DNA of 64,000 nucleotides from Acetatifactor sp. (lineage in GTDB: Bacteria; Bacillota; Clostridia; Lachnospirales; Lachnospiraceae): the NCBI GenBank assembly GCA_016290775.1, contig JAEEVF010000001.1:186001-250000 (forward strand), in the 5' to 3' direction. Made by a program: the position numbers and the translations under genes. The notes beneath the pieces were generated by a model. The model was given only the letters and a program-made list of their open reading frames with translations, made no database searches and had not been told where the DNA came from. This document shows positions 17,201-26,362 of the stretch, in pieces (within the stretch, counting starts at the first letter, position 1; each line of letters opens with the position of its first letter).

Positions 17201-18081
17201 CAAGGCTTCGTATCGTTGGCCGCGGCGCGCTTCTTGTGAACAGCAATGACAATTATACGGTGGGCATTGGCGCCAAATATGACGATCCTTATGGAGAGAT
17301 CATTTTCGAGCATACCGGTTGGGTGCGCGTGATCTCCTCGGGCGATAAGATCGTCGGCGTCGGCGGAGGCTACAGCAATTCGCCCATCACCATTAAGAGC
17401 GGACACATGGAGGTTTCCTGCTCCGGCATCTCCGTCATGGGCATCGGAAGCTCTGCAGGTGAGGCATCGATCAACATCGGTGACGCGGAGGTGATGGTAA
17501 AACAGTCCGGAAATGAAGCCGTCGGCATTGGAACGATCAAGGGAAAATGCAAGCTTCATTTTGCGGGAAGGGCAAACGTGACGGCCGACGGAGAACGCGC
17601 GGTCTGCGTGGGTTCCATGTTTGGTGAGGATTGTTCGTTGCATCTCGACGGCGGAAAGATCAATGCCGTCAGCCATTGTGACACGGGCGCCGTGATCGGA
17701 ACCTATTCCGGGTCTTGTACGACCTATTGTAAGGATTGCGACGTGACGGTTTATGGAGAAGGTTCCATGGTGACCGGCATCGGAAGCAATCGCGGCAAGT
17801 GCACGACGGAGATTTCCGGCGGCGTATTGGACGTAAAGCTTCTTTCGGGCGGCGGAAAGCCGTTTGGATATGAAGAGGACCGCATGGTCATCACGGGAGG
17901 AAACGTGATCGACAGGGGCGGTGCGGAGATCACCGCGTGGAATGCATATGGACAAAGGCTGCATCTTGAGATCAAGGATCAAGATCATTTTGAACAGGTG
18001 ATCTGGACCGAGCACGGGGAGTACGTTTACTCTGCGGATCGCTCTAAGGAGCACGAGATCATGTGCATTTACCTGCCATAG
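14218..18081 (+). CDS. c-di-GMP phosphodiesterase: LacI-type sensor, degenerate GGDEF, EAL, C-terminal beta-helix
   Basis: The product is 1287 aa with no signal peptide or membrane helix, so cytosolic. Residues 1 to about 285 form a LacI/GalR-type sugar-binding fold without the HTH, ending in SCGC. A GAF-like or helical region follows at 300-450. The GGDEF domain (about 460-600) keeps RDTLTGLPN but has SENEF in place of GGDEF, so it is unlikely to make c-di-GMP. The EAL domain (about 640-870) keeps its catalytic motifs: YEALMR, INTIPN, FEVTEQE, DDYGTGHS, KIDRYLI, AEGVET, QGYYLGRP. It should therefore hydrolyse c-di-GMP. Residues 880-1287 show repeated G-I-G-S/G turns with alternating hydrophobics, as in a parallel beta-helix. 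ATG 14218 follows gagggaggcgac; ATG 14185 is an alternative. Confidence 0.85.
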   Translation: MLGNKKVIGLCVTKIHDRVRAALADEVNLAAVEQGYKLICFNSIEDFYRDDVYSKGAKTIYDRMDLDMLDGLIVCQEHFCNQRIVEEIIDRAAKKQIPTVILNGEAKGCVSVINDCKDAFKDMIRHIIRVHHVNDLYFLAGRLGDHNSEERLEYFREVMEECGLAVRDDRIGYGDYWDEPAMRITEDLVVNGKLPRAIICANDNMAFGVCKKLKMLGYSVPEDVIVTGFDGIPAVEYFYPKLTTCRENWEEQAKTCVEVLRKLFAGEPVQQTYRIPYGNKYAESCGCEKPKLIQRDEAAAELFSLLESMEAHEDYVTSETEMMLNIEDVNDLMGPLSRFILSNSWLCVSSKFMQLATVEGWEDGRMIVVPSMYGQDRELRYISDDDMLPETWEWAEDDSCYVLTSVYSKDSFCGYYAVKTTYIGGIGYKMKKIVRLANLVCNSLINQFKQREMMRNMEGAIYRDTLTGLPNLKGATKWFEDFSSNEANHKKSLSISVFALAQYKMLYEKYGMPAVEDIILTLSEKLKILRGIGGFLARTSENEFVLIQVFENASMINSANARLALAVQKEVAKFNQQKRIGQPVDVNVGSTTAGSGWKGSLSAFVKYASNEMVLNRMNGSAEVKDDEQGSHGDYLDVFNLLVDNNLFQYHYQPIVDARDGSIYGYEALMRTKGGINLTPLDILGAAKEFQRLDEIEHATMFNIMKQYANENERFFGRKVFINTIPNHFLSAEESAKLAEKYQAYMDKVVFEVTEQETSSDEELEALKRFSAGSGNVQIAIDDYGTGHSNIVNLLRYAPQIIKIDRYLISGIDSDVNKQIFVKNTIEFAAMNGIKVLAEGVETLGELRSVIEYGVDLIQGYYLGRPQADPIAELEDKVLSEIINQNLTLAVYDKGNQKVYTAKDGETVNVVELALHKYNYVHVVSGNVKLIGKKDSTVNLVVKVADNADVRLSLTDVNLTGIDEPAIQLGKASNLELSLDGFNSVNKNGILVTTNARLRIVGRGALLVNSNDNYTVGIGAKYDDPYGEIIFEHTGWVRVISSGDKIVGVGGGYSNSPITIKSGHMEVSCSGISVMGIGSSAGEASINIGDAEVMVKQSGNEAVGIGTIKGKCKLHFAGRANVTADGERAVCVGSMFGEDCSLHLDGGKINAVSHCDTGAVIGTYSGSCTTYCKDCDVTVYGEGSMVTGIGSNRGKCTTEISGGVLDVKLLSGGGKPFGYEEDRMVITGGNVIDRGGAEITAWNAYGQRLHLEIKDQDHFEQVIWTEHGEYVYSADRSKEHEIMCIYLP

Positions 18082-18110
18082 TTCGATTTCGGTTTTACAG
18101 GCTTGTACCC

Positions 18111-18145
18111 ATCGGGGACTGCACGTTCAGTCCCCGATTTTTCTT
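18111..18145 (+). terminator. Intrinsic terminator after the LacI-EAL gene
   Basis: ATCGGGGACTG cacgtt CAGTCCCCGAT followed by ttttctt. Confidence 0.88.
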
Positions 18146-18176
18146 GATTGTTCCGAAAAAGTTTATAGATTTTTAA

Positions 18177-18205
18177 TTGCATTTATGCTTCATCGGTGTT
18201 ATACA
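18177..18205 (+). promoter_or_regulatory. Candidate promoter for clpB
   Basis: TTGCAT, 17 bases, TATACA. No CIRCE inverted repeat (TTAGCACTC) or CtsR heptad repeat is visible, so heat control by HrcA or CtsR is not supported at this site. Confidence 0.45.
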
Positions 18206-18242
18206 TGTTATAGAACAATAAATAGACAAAGGGGGTGTGAAC

Positions 18243-20828
18243 ATGAACATCCAGAAATTTACGCAAAAATCACTACAAGCAGTGCAGGACTGCGAAAAGC
18301 TTGCCATGGAATATGGCAATCAGGAGATCGAGCAGGAGCACCTTTTGGTTTCACTGTTGCAATTGGAGGACAGCCTGATCTTAAAGCTCATCGAAAGGAT
18401 GGAGATCCAAAAGGAGCACTTCATGAACCGCGCGATCTCGGCGCTCGAAAAGCGCGTGAAGGTGCAGGGCGGAAATCCTTATGTCGGCCAGTACTTGAAT
18501 AAAGTGCTGATCACGGCCGAGGATGAGGCAAAGCGCATGGGCGATGAATATGTTTCCGTAGAGCATCTTTTCCTCGCCATGTTAAAGAACCCCAACAGAG
18601 AGATCAAGGAGATCTTTAGGGAATATGGCATCACTCAGGAGCGCTTCTTGAAGGCGCTTTCAACCGTGCGCGGAAACAGAAACGTGACCAGCGATAATCC
18701 AGAGGCAACCTATGACACGCTTGAGAAATACGGCACGGACCTTGTGGAGAAGGCGAGAGATCAAAAGCTTGATCCCGTGATCGGGCGTGACAATGAGATC
18801 CGTAACGTGGTCCGGATCCTGTCCAGAAAAACAAAGAACAATCCCGTGTTGATCGGTGAGCCCGGCGTTGGTAAAACGGCCGTGGTGGAAGGTCTTGCAC
18901 AGAGGATCGTGCGCGGAGACGTGCCCCAGGGACTGAAGGATAAGAAGATCTTTGCCCTCGACATGGGTGCCCTTGTGGCCGGCGCAAAATACCGCGGTGA
19001 ATTTGAGGAAAGACTTAAGGCCGTGCTCGAGGACGTGAAAAAGAGCGAAGGACAGATCATTCTGTTCATCGATGAGCTGCACACGATCGTCGGCGCAGGA
19101 AAAACGGACGGCGCTTTGGATGCAGGCAACATGCTCAAGCCTATGCTTGCGCGTGGCGAGCTGCACTGCATTGGTGCGACGACCTTGGATGAGTATCGGA
19201 AGTACATTGAAAAGGATGCGGCCTTAGAGCGTAGGTTCCAGCCCGTCATGGTGGATGAGCCGACGGTGGAGGACACCATCTCCATTCTGCGTGGCATCAA
19301 GGAGCGTTATGAGGTATATCATGGCGTGAAGATCATGGACAATGCTTTGGTGAGCGCTGCCGTGTTGTCGCACAGATATATCACCGACAGATTTCTTCCT
19401 GACAAGGCCATTGACCTTGTGGACGAGGCCTGCGCGCTGATCAAAACGGAGCTTGACAGCATGCCTGCGGAGCTCGATGAGATTTCACGTAAGGTGATGC
19501 AGATGGAGATCGAGGAAGCGGCGCTGAAGAAAGAGGATGACAGATTAAGCAAGGAGCGTCTGGAAGAACTCCAAAAGGAGCTCGCGGAGCTGAAAGCGGA
19601 GTTCGCTGAGAAGAAGGCACAGTGGGATAATGAAAAGTCTTCAGTAGATCACCTGAGTAAGCTCCGTGAGGAGATCGATCAGGTGAATTCCGAGATTGAG
19701 ATCGCTCAGAGAAACGGCGACCTTGAGAAGGCGGCAGAGCTTTCCTATGGCAAGCTGCCCTCGCTGAAGAAAGAGTTGCAGCAGGAAGAGGAAAAGGTTG
19801 CAGGCGGCCTGTCGCTTGTGCATGAGAAGGTTTCGGACGAGGAGATTTCCAGGATCGTCAGCCGCTGGACCGGCATTCCCGTGGCAAAGCTCACGGAGAG
19901 CGAGAGAAACAAGACCTTGCATCTGGACGAGGAGCTGCATAAGAGAGTCATCGGTCAGGATGAGGGCGTTGAAAAGGTGACGGAGGCGATCATCCGCTCC
20001 AAGGCGGGCATCAAGGATCCTTCCAAACCCATTGGTTCGTTCCTGTTCCTTGGACCTACCGGCGTCGGCAAGACGGAGCTTGCTAAGGCATTGGCGGCAA
20101 GTCTTTTCGACGATGAGAGCAACATGGTCCGTCTGGACATGAGTGAGTACATGGAGAAGTTCTCCGTATCGAGACTGATCGGAGCGCCTCCCGGATACGT
20201 GGGCTATGAAGAGGGCGGCCAGCTGACGGAGGCTGTTCGCAGAAAGCCTTACAGCGTGGTGCTGTTCGATGAGATCGAGAAGGCACATCCTGACGTGTTC
20301 AACGTGCTCCTTCAGGTCCTCGACGATGGGCGTATCACGGATTCTCAGGGGCGTACCGTGGACTTTAAGAACACGATCCTGATCATGACCTCTAACATTG
20401 GTGCACAGTATCTTCTCGACGGCATATCCCCTGACGGCAGCATCGTTCCTTCGGCGGAAAAGGCCGTGATGGAAGACCTTCGTGCACATTTCCGCCCCGA
20501 GTTTTTGAATCGTCTCGATGAGACCATCCTGTTCAAACCGTTGACCAAGCAGAACATCAGCGGGATCATAGACCTCCTTATGAAGGACGTGAATGCACGC
20601 CTTTCGGAGAAGGAGCTTTCCATCGAGCTTACGGAGGATGCAAAGCACCTGATCGCCGAGGAAGCATATGATCCGATCTATGGCGCAAGGCCCTTAAAGC
20701 GTTATCTGCAAAAGAACGTGGAGACGCTGGCAGCGAGACTGATCTTGTCCGGCGAGGTGGATCAGGATGATGTCATTTTGGTCGACAGAGAGGGTGACGG
20801 GCTGAAGGCCATTGTGAAAAAAAGATAA
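18243..20828 (+). CDS. clpB: ATP-dependent disaggregase ClpB (Hsp104 family)
   Basis: The 861-aa product has the full ClpB plan. The N-domain spans 1-145. NBD1 has Walker A GEPGVGKT and Walker [11 protein letters not shown] long coiled-coil M-domain at about 400-520 (charged heptads with [16 protein letters not shown]-like content) separates ClpB from ClpA and ClpX. NBD2 has GPTGVGKT and [13 protein letters not shown]. It resolubilises aggregates together with DnaK. ATG 18243 is preferred over GTG 18237 because aaaggggg is seven bases upstream. It stands alone between two c-di-GMP genes, each apparently with its own start signals. Confidence 0.97.
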   Translation: MNIQKFTQKSLQAVQDCEKLAMEYGNQEIEQEHLLVSLLQLEDSLILKLIERMEIQKEHFMNRAISALEKRVKVQGGNPYVGQYLNKVLITAEDEAKRMGDEYVSVEHLFLAMLKNPNREIKEIFREYGITQERFLKALSTVRGNRNVTSDNPEATYDTLEKYGTDLVEKARDQKLDPVIGRDNEIRNVVRILSRKTKNNPVLIGEPGVGKTAVVEGLAQRIVRGDVPQGLKDKKIFALDMGALVAGAKYRGEFEERLKAVLEDVKKSEGQIILFIDELHTIVGAGKTDGALDAGNMLKPMLARGELHCIGATTLDEYRKYIEKDAALERRFQPVMVDEPTVEDTISILRGIKERYEVYHGVKIMDNALVSAAVLSHRYITDRFLPDKAIDLVDEACALIKTELDSMPAELDEISRKVMQMEIEEAALKKEDDRLSKERLEELQKELAELKAEFAEKKAQWDNEKSSVDHLSKLREEIDQVNSEIEIAQRNGDLEKAAELSYGKLPSLKKELQQEEEKVAGGLSLVHEKVSDEEISRIVSRWTGIPVAKLTESERNKTLHLDEELHKRVIGQDEGVEKVTEAIIRSKAGIKDPSKPIGSFLFLGPTGVGKTELAKALAASLFDDESNMVRLDMSEYMEKFSVSRLIGAPPGYVGYEEGGQLTEAVRRKPYSVVLFDEIEKAHPDVFNVLLQVLDDGRITDSQGRTVDFKNTILIMTSNIGAQYLLDGISPDGSIVPSAEKAVMEDLRAHFRPEFLNRLDETILFKPLTKQNISGIIDLLMKDVNARLSEKELSIELTEDAKHLIAEEAYDPIYGARPLKRYLQKNVETLAARLILSGEVDQDDVILVDREGDGLKAIVKKR

Positions 20829-20907
20829 AACCCACTAGCATTTTTCAGCAAAACGTAGTATTTTTAAACTAGGATACTGTTTTGTCTCGGAACTTGCGGG
20901 AGGGCTT

Positions 20908-22770
20908 ATGACTCGAAGGATTGCCGTTTTTATCGGTCAGTTGAATCAAGAATACTTGATGGAGATGAGTCGCTCCGTAACAAACGCGGCGGGCAAGTTG
21001 GGCTATCGACTTGACGTGTTCACCGAGTTTGGTTCTTATGGCGATAATTATCTCCACGCGGAAGGGGAGAGGAATATCATTCGTCTCCCCTTTGTTGAGG
21101 ATTACGACGGCGTGATCATCGCGCCGGATACATTTGGCGTGCCCGAAATGGAAAAGCAATTGGACTTGCTTTTGCTTTCTCGGACGAAGGGACCCGTTGT
21201 CAGCATCCGTCAGGAAAAGGATTGCTTTTACACCGTGCAGATCGACAACCGTAAGGCCATGGCGGCGCTTACGGAGCATTTCGTGAAGGATCACGGCTAC
21301 AAGAGGATCTGCTTCATGAAAGGCAGGGCAGACCTTCGCGATGCCGACGAGCGTTTCCAGGGCTTTATGGACGTCATGAACAAATACAATTTGCCTGTGA
21401 CGGAGCAGCAGCTTTTCCAAGGAGATTACTGGAGGCGATTGGGCAAAGCGGCAGTGGATTGGTTCCTTTCCGGGCCGGAAATGCCCGAGGCCATCATATG
21501 CGCCAACGATTTTATGGCTATCTCTGTTTTGATCGCGCTTAAAGAACGCGACATAAGGATTCCGGAAGACATTGCGGTTGCAGGATTTGACGACGTGGAG
21601 GAGATCCGCTATCTGGATCCCGCGATCTGTAGCGTTCACATGCCTTGCTATGGCATCGGAGACGAGTCCGTCCGCCTGATCGACAAGCTTTGCCACGGCG
21701 GAAAATCGGAGCAGATCGTTCGTCTGCCTTATCAGGTGGTTCCCAGAAAGAGTTGTGGGTGCCCCATTGAAGAGCACGGCCACTGGGCGGAGCAGCTGTA
21801 CAATCAAAGAAGATACTTAAGCGAAGTGCTTCTGCACAATGGCTTCATGAATGCGGATTATGAGAACTGCGACACGCTCGATGAACTATTCGGCATTGCT
21901 TATCAATATACCAATCGTTTCAAATATGATGAGATCTTTGTCTGCCTGTGCGAATCAAAGGATGAAAACGGCGAACGCATTCTGGATTTCCAGCATTACA
22001 CGGATCATATGGTGTTGCGAGCCATCCTTAGAAGGGAAGGCGGCATGACGCTTCTTGAGGAACGATTCCCGAGAAGGGAACTTCTTCCGGAAAAGTACCG
22101 AAAGGACATTGAGACCTTGTATTACTTCCCGATGCATCATAAGAATCGTTGTCTGGGATACTTGGCCGTTGCATCCAGAGACGTTACGGAGCTGAAGGAA
22201 TTCTTCCAGTGCTGGACCTATGAGATGTGCAGTTGTCTGGACAAGGTTTTGCTTTACGAAGAGAATCAAAGCCTGCAGGAGTTCAGAAAGCTTTCCACGA
22301 TCGATGATCTTACGGGGCTTTATAACAGGCGTAAGTTTGAGCAGGAACTCAGCAAAAAGCTTGTGACTCTAAAATCCAGGGACATTGATTTTTACATTGT
22401 CAGCCTCGACATGGATGGGCTTAAGACCATCAATGACACCTATGGACACATGGAGGGCGACGTGGCGCTGAAGGCATTTGCGGACGCCTTGGTGAAAGCT
22501 GCGGGTGATATTGGAATGTGCTTCCGCGTGGGCGGAGATGAGTTCACGATGCTGGTATCCACGGGAGAGGAGTCAAAGCTAAAGGCCGTGCTCCACGCAG
22601 TCCAGGAAGAGATCGATGCATATAACGAAACCTCCGGGAAGCCATATGCAATCTCCGGAAGCCGTGGATATGCGAAATTCAAGAAGAATGAAGAACTGTC
22701 CAACTGCATCCGCCGCGCAGACATTGACATGTATGCCGACAAGATGGCAAGGAAGCGCGGAAGGAGATAA
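20908..22770 (+). CDS. Diguanylate cyclase with N-terminal LacI-type sensor domain
   Basis: The 620-aa product has no signal peptide or membrane helix. Residues 1 to about 290 are a LacI/GalR-type ligand-binding fold (IAVFIGQLNQEYL, AIICANDFMAISVLIAL, IAVAGFDDVEEIRY) ending in KSCGC, the same boundary motif as in the EAL protein at 14218. A GAF-like region spans about 300-450. The C-terminal GGDEF domain has DDLTGLYNRR, DMDGLKTINDTYGH and an intact GGDEF (RVGGDEFTML). The inhibitory RxxD site is not at its expected position (GDIG there). It is therefore predicted to make c-di-GMP in response to a cytosolic ligand, possibly a sugar or sugar derivative. RBS gggagggctt. Only three bases separate it from the ASKHA gene. 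Confidence 0.88.
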   Translation: MTRRIAVFIGQLNQEYLMEMSRSVTNAAGKLGYRLDVFTEFGSYGDNYLHAEGERNIIRLPFVEDYDGVIIAPDTFGVPEMEKQLDLLLLSRTKGPVVSIRQEKDCFYTVQIDNRKAMAALTEHFVKDHGYKRICFMKGRADLRDADERFQGFMDVMNKYNLPVTEQQLFQGDYWRRLGKAAVDWFLSGPEMPEAIICANDFMAISVLIALKERDIRIPEDIAVAGFDDVEEIRYLDPAICSVHMPCYGIGDESVRLIDKLCHGGKSEQIVRLPYQVVPRKSCGCPIEEHGHWAEQLYNQRRYLSEVLLHNGFMNADYENCDTLDELFGIAYQYTNRFKYDEIFVCLCESKDENGERILDFQHYTDHMVLRAILRREGGMTLLEERFPRRELLPEKYRKDIETLYYFPMHHKNRCLGYLAVASRDVTELKEFFQCWTYEMCSCLDKVLLYEENQSLQEFRKLSTIDDLTGLYNRRKFEQELSKKLVTLKSRDIDFYIVSLDMDGLKTINDTYGHMEGDVALKAFADALVKAAGDIGMCFRVGGDEFTMLVSTGEESKLKAVLHAVQEEIDAYNETSGKPYAISGSRGYAKFKKNEELSNCIRRADIDMYADKMARKRGRR

Positions 22771-22773
22771 GGC

Positions 22774-24081
22774 ATGCAGGGAAATAAGGCACGCACAAAA
22801 GGGCTTCGGTGTCAGGTCTGCACGGGTTGCGGACTGTGTCCCGGCGTGGTGCGCGAGAATGGTCGAGAGCGCATTCATATTCTGACGGAGGATGGTCTTG
22901 GAACGCAGGGGCTTTCCTTGAAGAATGCAGGGAATCTTCGTCTGATCGCCACGGACATTGGAACGACCACCATCGCCATGGAGCTTCTTTCTGAGGATGG
23001 CACCGTGGAGGATTCCTTTGCGTGTTTAAACCCGCAGGCAAAGTATGGAGCGGACGTGCTCTCAAGAGTTTTGGCCGCAGAAGATCCTGAAAAGAGAAAA
23101 GAAATGCAAAGCATGGTAAAAAGCGCTTTGGCCCGGGGGGCGGAGCGCTTTTTGAAGTGTTTGAAGGACGGAGAGAAGCCGCTTGTGGTCATTGCCGCGA
23201 ACACGGTGATGAGCTATCTGCTCCTTGGACATGACCCGAAAGAACTTGGCCATGCACCCTTTACGGCCACGCATCTTTCTGGAGGGGAATTTGAGTTGGA
23301 GCTTGATGGTGACATGTGCCCAGGAGATACGCAGGCGGCGGCACCACAAGCTGGCGATCGCTTCGTTCACTGCATGGTCCTGCCAGGCTTTTCCGCCTTT
23401 GTGGGCGCGGACCTTTTCGCAGGTGCCATCGCCTGCAAAATGGCGGAGAAAAGCGAGATACAGCTCCTTGTGGACCTTGGGACCAACGGGGAAATCCTGC
23501 TGGGCAATTGCGATTTAATTCTGGCGACGGCGACGGCAGCAGGCCCGGCCTTTGAAGGAGGCCCTGCCAAGGGAACCTTTGGATCAGATCTTGTTCGGCT
23601 TGTGGCAAGGCTTTTGGAGGAAGGCATCCTGGATGAAACGGGACTTCTTTCAGAACCCTATTTTACAAAGGGCATTCGCATTGGGAATGTGTTGCTGACC
23701 AAGGAGGCCATTCGAAGTCTCCAGGTTGCCAAAGCAGCCATTCAGGCCGGGATCAGCGTTTTATTGGAGCAATATGGCATCGCACCAGAAGAGATTTCCC
23801 GCGTGGCCCTTGGAGGAGGCTTTGGATATTTCTTAGATCCCGCGGATGCCGTGCGCATTGGGCTTCTTCCCGCCTCACTGGAGGGAAAGGCCGTATCCGG
23901 CGGAAACACCGCGCTGGCAGGTGCAAAAAGGTTTGGCGCGTGTCTTCTTGCGAAGGAGGGTACGTCAGCAGACGTCATACAAGACTCATTGCCTGGGCGG
24001 GTCGAAGTCATCAACCTTGCAGAACAAAAGGCCTTTTCGGGAAAATATCTTGCCGCCATGGCATTCAAACCCGTCCCGTAA
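22774..24081 (+). CDS. RACo-like ASKHA ATPase (DUF4445) with Cys-rich N-terminus
   Basis: The 435-aa product has a short N-terminal cluster CQVCTGCGLCP (Cys13, 16, 19, 22; CxxCxxCxxCP). The rest is an actin-like ATPase of the reductive-activator-of-corrinoid type: phosphate-1 loop ATDIGTTTIAMELL, VDLGTNGEI, TAAGPAFEGG, and LGGGFGYFLDP near the C-terminus. Characterised RACo/RamA proteins use ATP to reduce inactive Co(II) corrinoid proteins and carry a plant-type 2Fe-2S or two 4Fe-4S clusters. Here the normal ferredoxin domain is missing and one four-Cys motif takes its place. No corrinoid protein or methyltransferase is in the window. The start lies three bases after the diguanylate cyclase stop, so the two are probably co-translated. 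Confidence 0.75.
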   Translation: MQGNKARTKGLRCQVCTGCGLCPGVVRENGRERIHILTEDGLGTQGLSLKNAGNLRLIATDIGTTTIAMELLSEDGTVEDSFACLNPQAKYGADVLSRVLAAEDPEKRKEMQSMVKSALARGAERFLKCLKDGEKPLVVIAANTVMSYLLLGHDPKELGHAPFTATHLSGGEFELELDGDMCPGDTQAAAPQAGDRFVHCMVLPGFSAFVGADLFAGAIACKMAEKSEIQLLVDLGTNGEILLGNCDLILATATAAGPAFEGGPAKGTFGSDLVRLVARLLEEGILDETGLLSEPYFTKGIRIGNVLLTKEAIRSLQVAKAAIQAGISVLLEQYGIAPEEISRVALGGGFGYFLDPADAVRIGLLPASLEGKAVSGGNTALAGAKRFGACLLAKEGTSADVIQDSLPGRVEVINLAEQKAFSGKYLAAMAFKPVP

Positions 24082-24098
24082 GGGGGCGGGTCTTTTTG
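24068..24098 (+). terminator. Terminator overlapping the ASKHA stop codon
   Basis: AACCCGTCCC gtaag GGGGCGGGT followed by ctttttg. The stop TAA lies in the loop. Confidence 0.85.
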
Positions 24099-24173
24099 TC
24101 TTTAAAATGCACTTTTTTGCACGATACGGCGTCCTAAAGTGTTCCTGTTACGGATGGCAGACGACGAGATGGT

Positions 24174-24191
24174 ATGTTAAAATATTAACAT
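24174..24191. promoter_or_regulatory. Palindrome upstream of the M13 peptidase gene
   Basis: ATGTTAA-aata-TTAACAT, perfect seven-base arms, 45 bases before the start codon. It could be an operator overlapping an A/T-rich -10 region. No regulator can be assigned. Confidence 0.4.
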
Positions 24192-24235
24192 AAATACTGG
24201 ATGCCAACGGGGGCAAAAAAGAAAGGGGATAATTT

Positions 24236-26299
24236 ATGGACACAGAGCGAAAACGATTTTGGGCAAAGGGGTTAGCGGTTTTGTTAAGCTTTTCCATGGT
24301 GGCAGGCATGGCCGGCTGTGGCGGAGCAGGAAAAGGGGAAGGTAGTTCGAGTGAGAGCACCCAGGTGACTTCGGAGATTGTGGGGAGCTCCGAAGCAGGA
24401 GCGAATACGGAAGGCACGATTGCCACGCCGGAGCCCGTCGCTACGGTCTCTAAGATCAATGATAACGGAAAGGCCATTTGGGACTTTGATGAGTTCGTAA
24501 ATAGTGCGTGGAAAGAGGAACAAAAGAGCGGCGATAAAGATTGCGTGACCACGTGGGGTGAGACAGACGAAGAACTTAATGAATGGATCACGGAATTGGT
24601 TTGGAATACGGATCTGGCAACGATCCCTGAAGAGGAGGGATTATCCAAGGTCATAACGCTTTGCCGCCAGATAGAGGATGAAGGCTTTGAAAGCCGCGCG
24701 GATCGCGTAAGGACCGTCAAAAAGCATTTGGAACCCATTCTAAAGGTGAAAAAGCTGGACGATCTCTATAAGCTGTATGGAACGGAAGAATATGCATACC
24801 ATAATTACTTGCTTCAATTCCAAATCAACATGGATTGGAATGCAAATAATGCCGCATGGTTCTGGCCAGAAGCACTTCTTGGAAATGACATTGAGAGTGC
24901 CCAGGAGCAAATTGAAAACATGACGGGAAAGAACAAGGATGTGTTTTTTCCTTTTATGAAGGAATTAGGCTTTAGTGAGGACAGGACAAAAGAAATCCTC
25001 ACGAATGTGGCATTAGGAGATGCAAAGGTCTTTGAATACCATGACAAGGCATATGAAAGCTCGGTACTTTATTATTTCGGGGAAAAGCAGTTGCAGCAAG
25101 AAGAGGTACCTGTTCCTATCATGCAGATCCTTCAGTCGCTTGGATATGATAACGATTTTTTTGTGGCGAAGCTCGTGTCTTATGACTATCTAAAGGATCT
25201 TTATCAGCCAGAAAATCTGGGAATCCTCCGCGATCATTTGCTGTTCTCGGTCATTATGAATCTTTCGATCACTTTTGGCTCAATCGAAGAATTGGGTTGG
25301 ATTGATGATGCATTTACCGAGGATTACACAAAAAAGGAGCTGTTAGTCCAGGCCATAAAAGCCTTGGCCTGCGATGAGATCACAAAGGAATATGTGAAGA
25401 CACATATTTCAGAAAAGACCATGGAGGACGTCAAGGCCATGGTGGAAGACGTCAAGGTGTTTTCCAGAAGCGTGGTTTCAGATGCACAATGGCTGAGCAT
25501 TCACGGGAAGGAATTGGCAAAGCGTAAGATTTTGAGACTGAATTGTTATTATGGAGAAAATGAAATTAAGTATGATCTGTCTGAGTATTCCCTTGGAAAG
25601 GACGTTGTTGAAAGCTTCATTGCGCTTGAATCGGGACGCGTACGCTTCAAGATGGATCAGACGAAATTCTCTGGTGATGAAAGAGGCTTGTATGGTATAA
25701 CCACGATGATCGATAATGCGTTTTACATAAGGGAATTGAACGCTGTCGCTTTTATGGCAGGCTTCCTGAGCGACCCGCTTTGTTCCGCGGAGGCGAAATA
25801 TGAGGAACGACTGGCAAATTTGGGTGAAACGATCGCACACGAAATATCGCACGCATATGATCCTGAGGGCAGTGGATATGACGAGGATGGATACTATGAT
25901 CCATGGATGAAGGAAGAGGAACAGGCGGCATACGACGAAAGAGTAAAGAGAATCGCAGATTTCTTTGACGGCATGGAAGTGGAATATGGACAGAAGTTAG
26001 ATGGAAGGCGTGTATGCGCTGAGACCTTTGCGGATCTGATGGCGATGGAGTGTTGCCTTCGCATGCTAGAGGCGCAGGAGAACCCAGATTATGATCTGTT
26101 CTTCCGCAGCTACGCAAAGGGAAATGCAATGTATTTCAATGAGGAAGGCGCGGAAGGTGCCGTAGAAGACACGCATCTTCCCGGGAAGCAAAGGATCAAT
26201 TACGTATTAGGGCAGTTTGATAAGTTTTATGAGATCTATGACATCGACGAGAGCAGTCCTTTCTTCGTACCGAAGGAAGAAAGGCTTCCCGTATTCTGA
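24236..26299 (+). CDS. M13 family zinc metallopeptidase lipoprotein (PepO/neprilysin-like)
   Basis: The 687-aa product has a signal peptide with lipobox MAGMAGC, so it is anchored on the outer membrane face. A Ser/Glu-rich linker follows, then a peptidase M13 N-terminal helical domain. The catalytic domain has HEISH (His about 535) and the third zinc ligand in CAETFADLMAME (about 595). Members cleave short peptides; here it would act on extracellular oligopeptides or signals. In some M13 enzymes the zinc motif is HExxHxFD; here the residues after HEISH are AYDPEGSGYDEDG, which keeps the Asp. RBS aaaggggataattt. Monocistronic, ending at a bidirectional terminator. Confidence 0.88.
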   Translation: MDTERKRFWAKGLAVLLSFSMVAGMAGCGGAGKGEGSSSESTQVTSEIVGSSEAGANTEGTIATPEPVATVSKINDNGKAIWDFDEFVNSAWKEEQKSGDKDCVTTWGETDEELNEWITELVWNTDLATIPEEEGLSKVITLCRQIEDEGFESRADRVRTVKKHLEPILKVKKLDDLYKLYGTEEYAYHNYLLQFQINMDWNANNAAWFWPEALLGNDIESAQEQIENMTGKNKDVFFPFMKELGFSEDRTKEILTNVALGDAKVFEYHDKAYESSVLYYFGEKQLQQEEVPVPIMQILQSLGYDNDFFVAKLVSYDYLKDLYQPENLGILRDHLLFSVIMNLSITFGSIEELGWIDDAFTEDYTKKELLVQAIKALACDEITKEYVKTHISEKTMEDVKAMVEDVKVFSRSVVSDAQWLSIHGKELAKRKILRLNCYYGENEIKYDLSEYSLGKDVVESFIALESGRVRFKMDQTKFSGDERGLYGITTMIDNAFYIRELNAVAFMAGFLSDPLCSAEAKYEERLANLGETIAHEISHAYDPEGSGYDEDGYYDPWMKEEEQAAYDERVKRIADFFDGMEVEYGQKLDGRRVCAETFADLMAMECCLRMLEAQENPDYDLFFRSYAKGNAMYFNEEGAEGAVEDTHLPGKQRINYVLGQFDKFYEIYDIDESSPFFVPKEERLPVF

Positions 26300-26320
26300 C
26301 ATCTGAACGAATGCATAAGA

Positions 26321-26353
26321 AAGGCGCCGGAGCGTAAAGCTTCGGCGCTTTTT
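26321..26353. terminator. Bidirectional terminator between M13 peptidase and uxaC
   Basis: AGGCGCCGGAGC gtaaa GCTTCGGCGCT with tttttt on the plus strand and a cctttct tail on the minus strand. Confidence 0.8.
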
Positions 26354-26362
26354 TGATCTTGT

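Noticed and set aside
18082-18242. CIRCE or CtsR heat-shock operator before clpB
   Set aside because: Neither TTAGCACTC inverted repeats nor GGTCAAA direct repeats are present.
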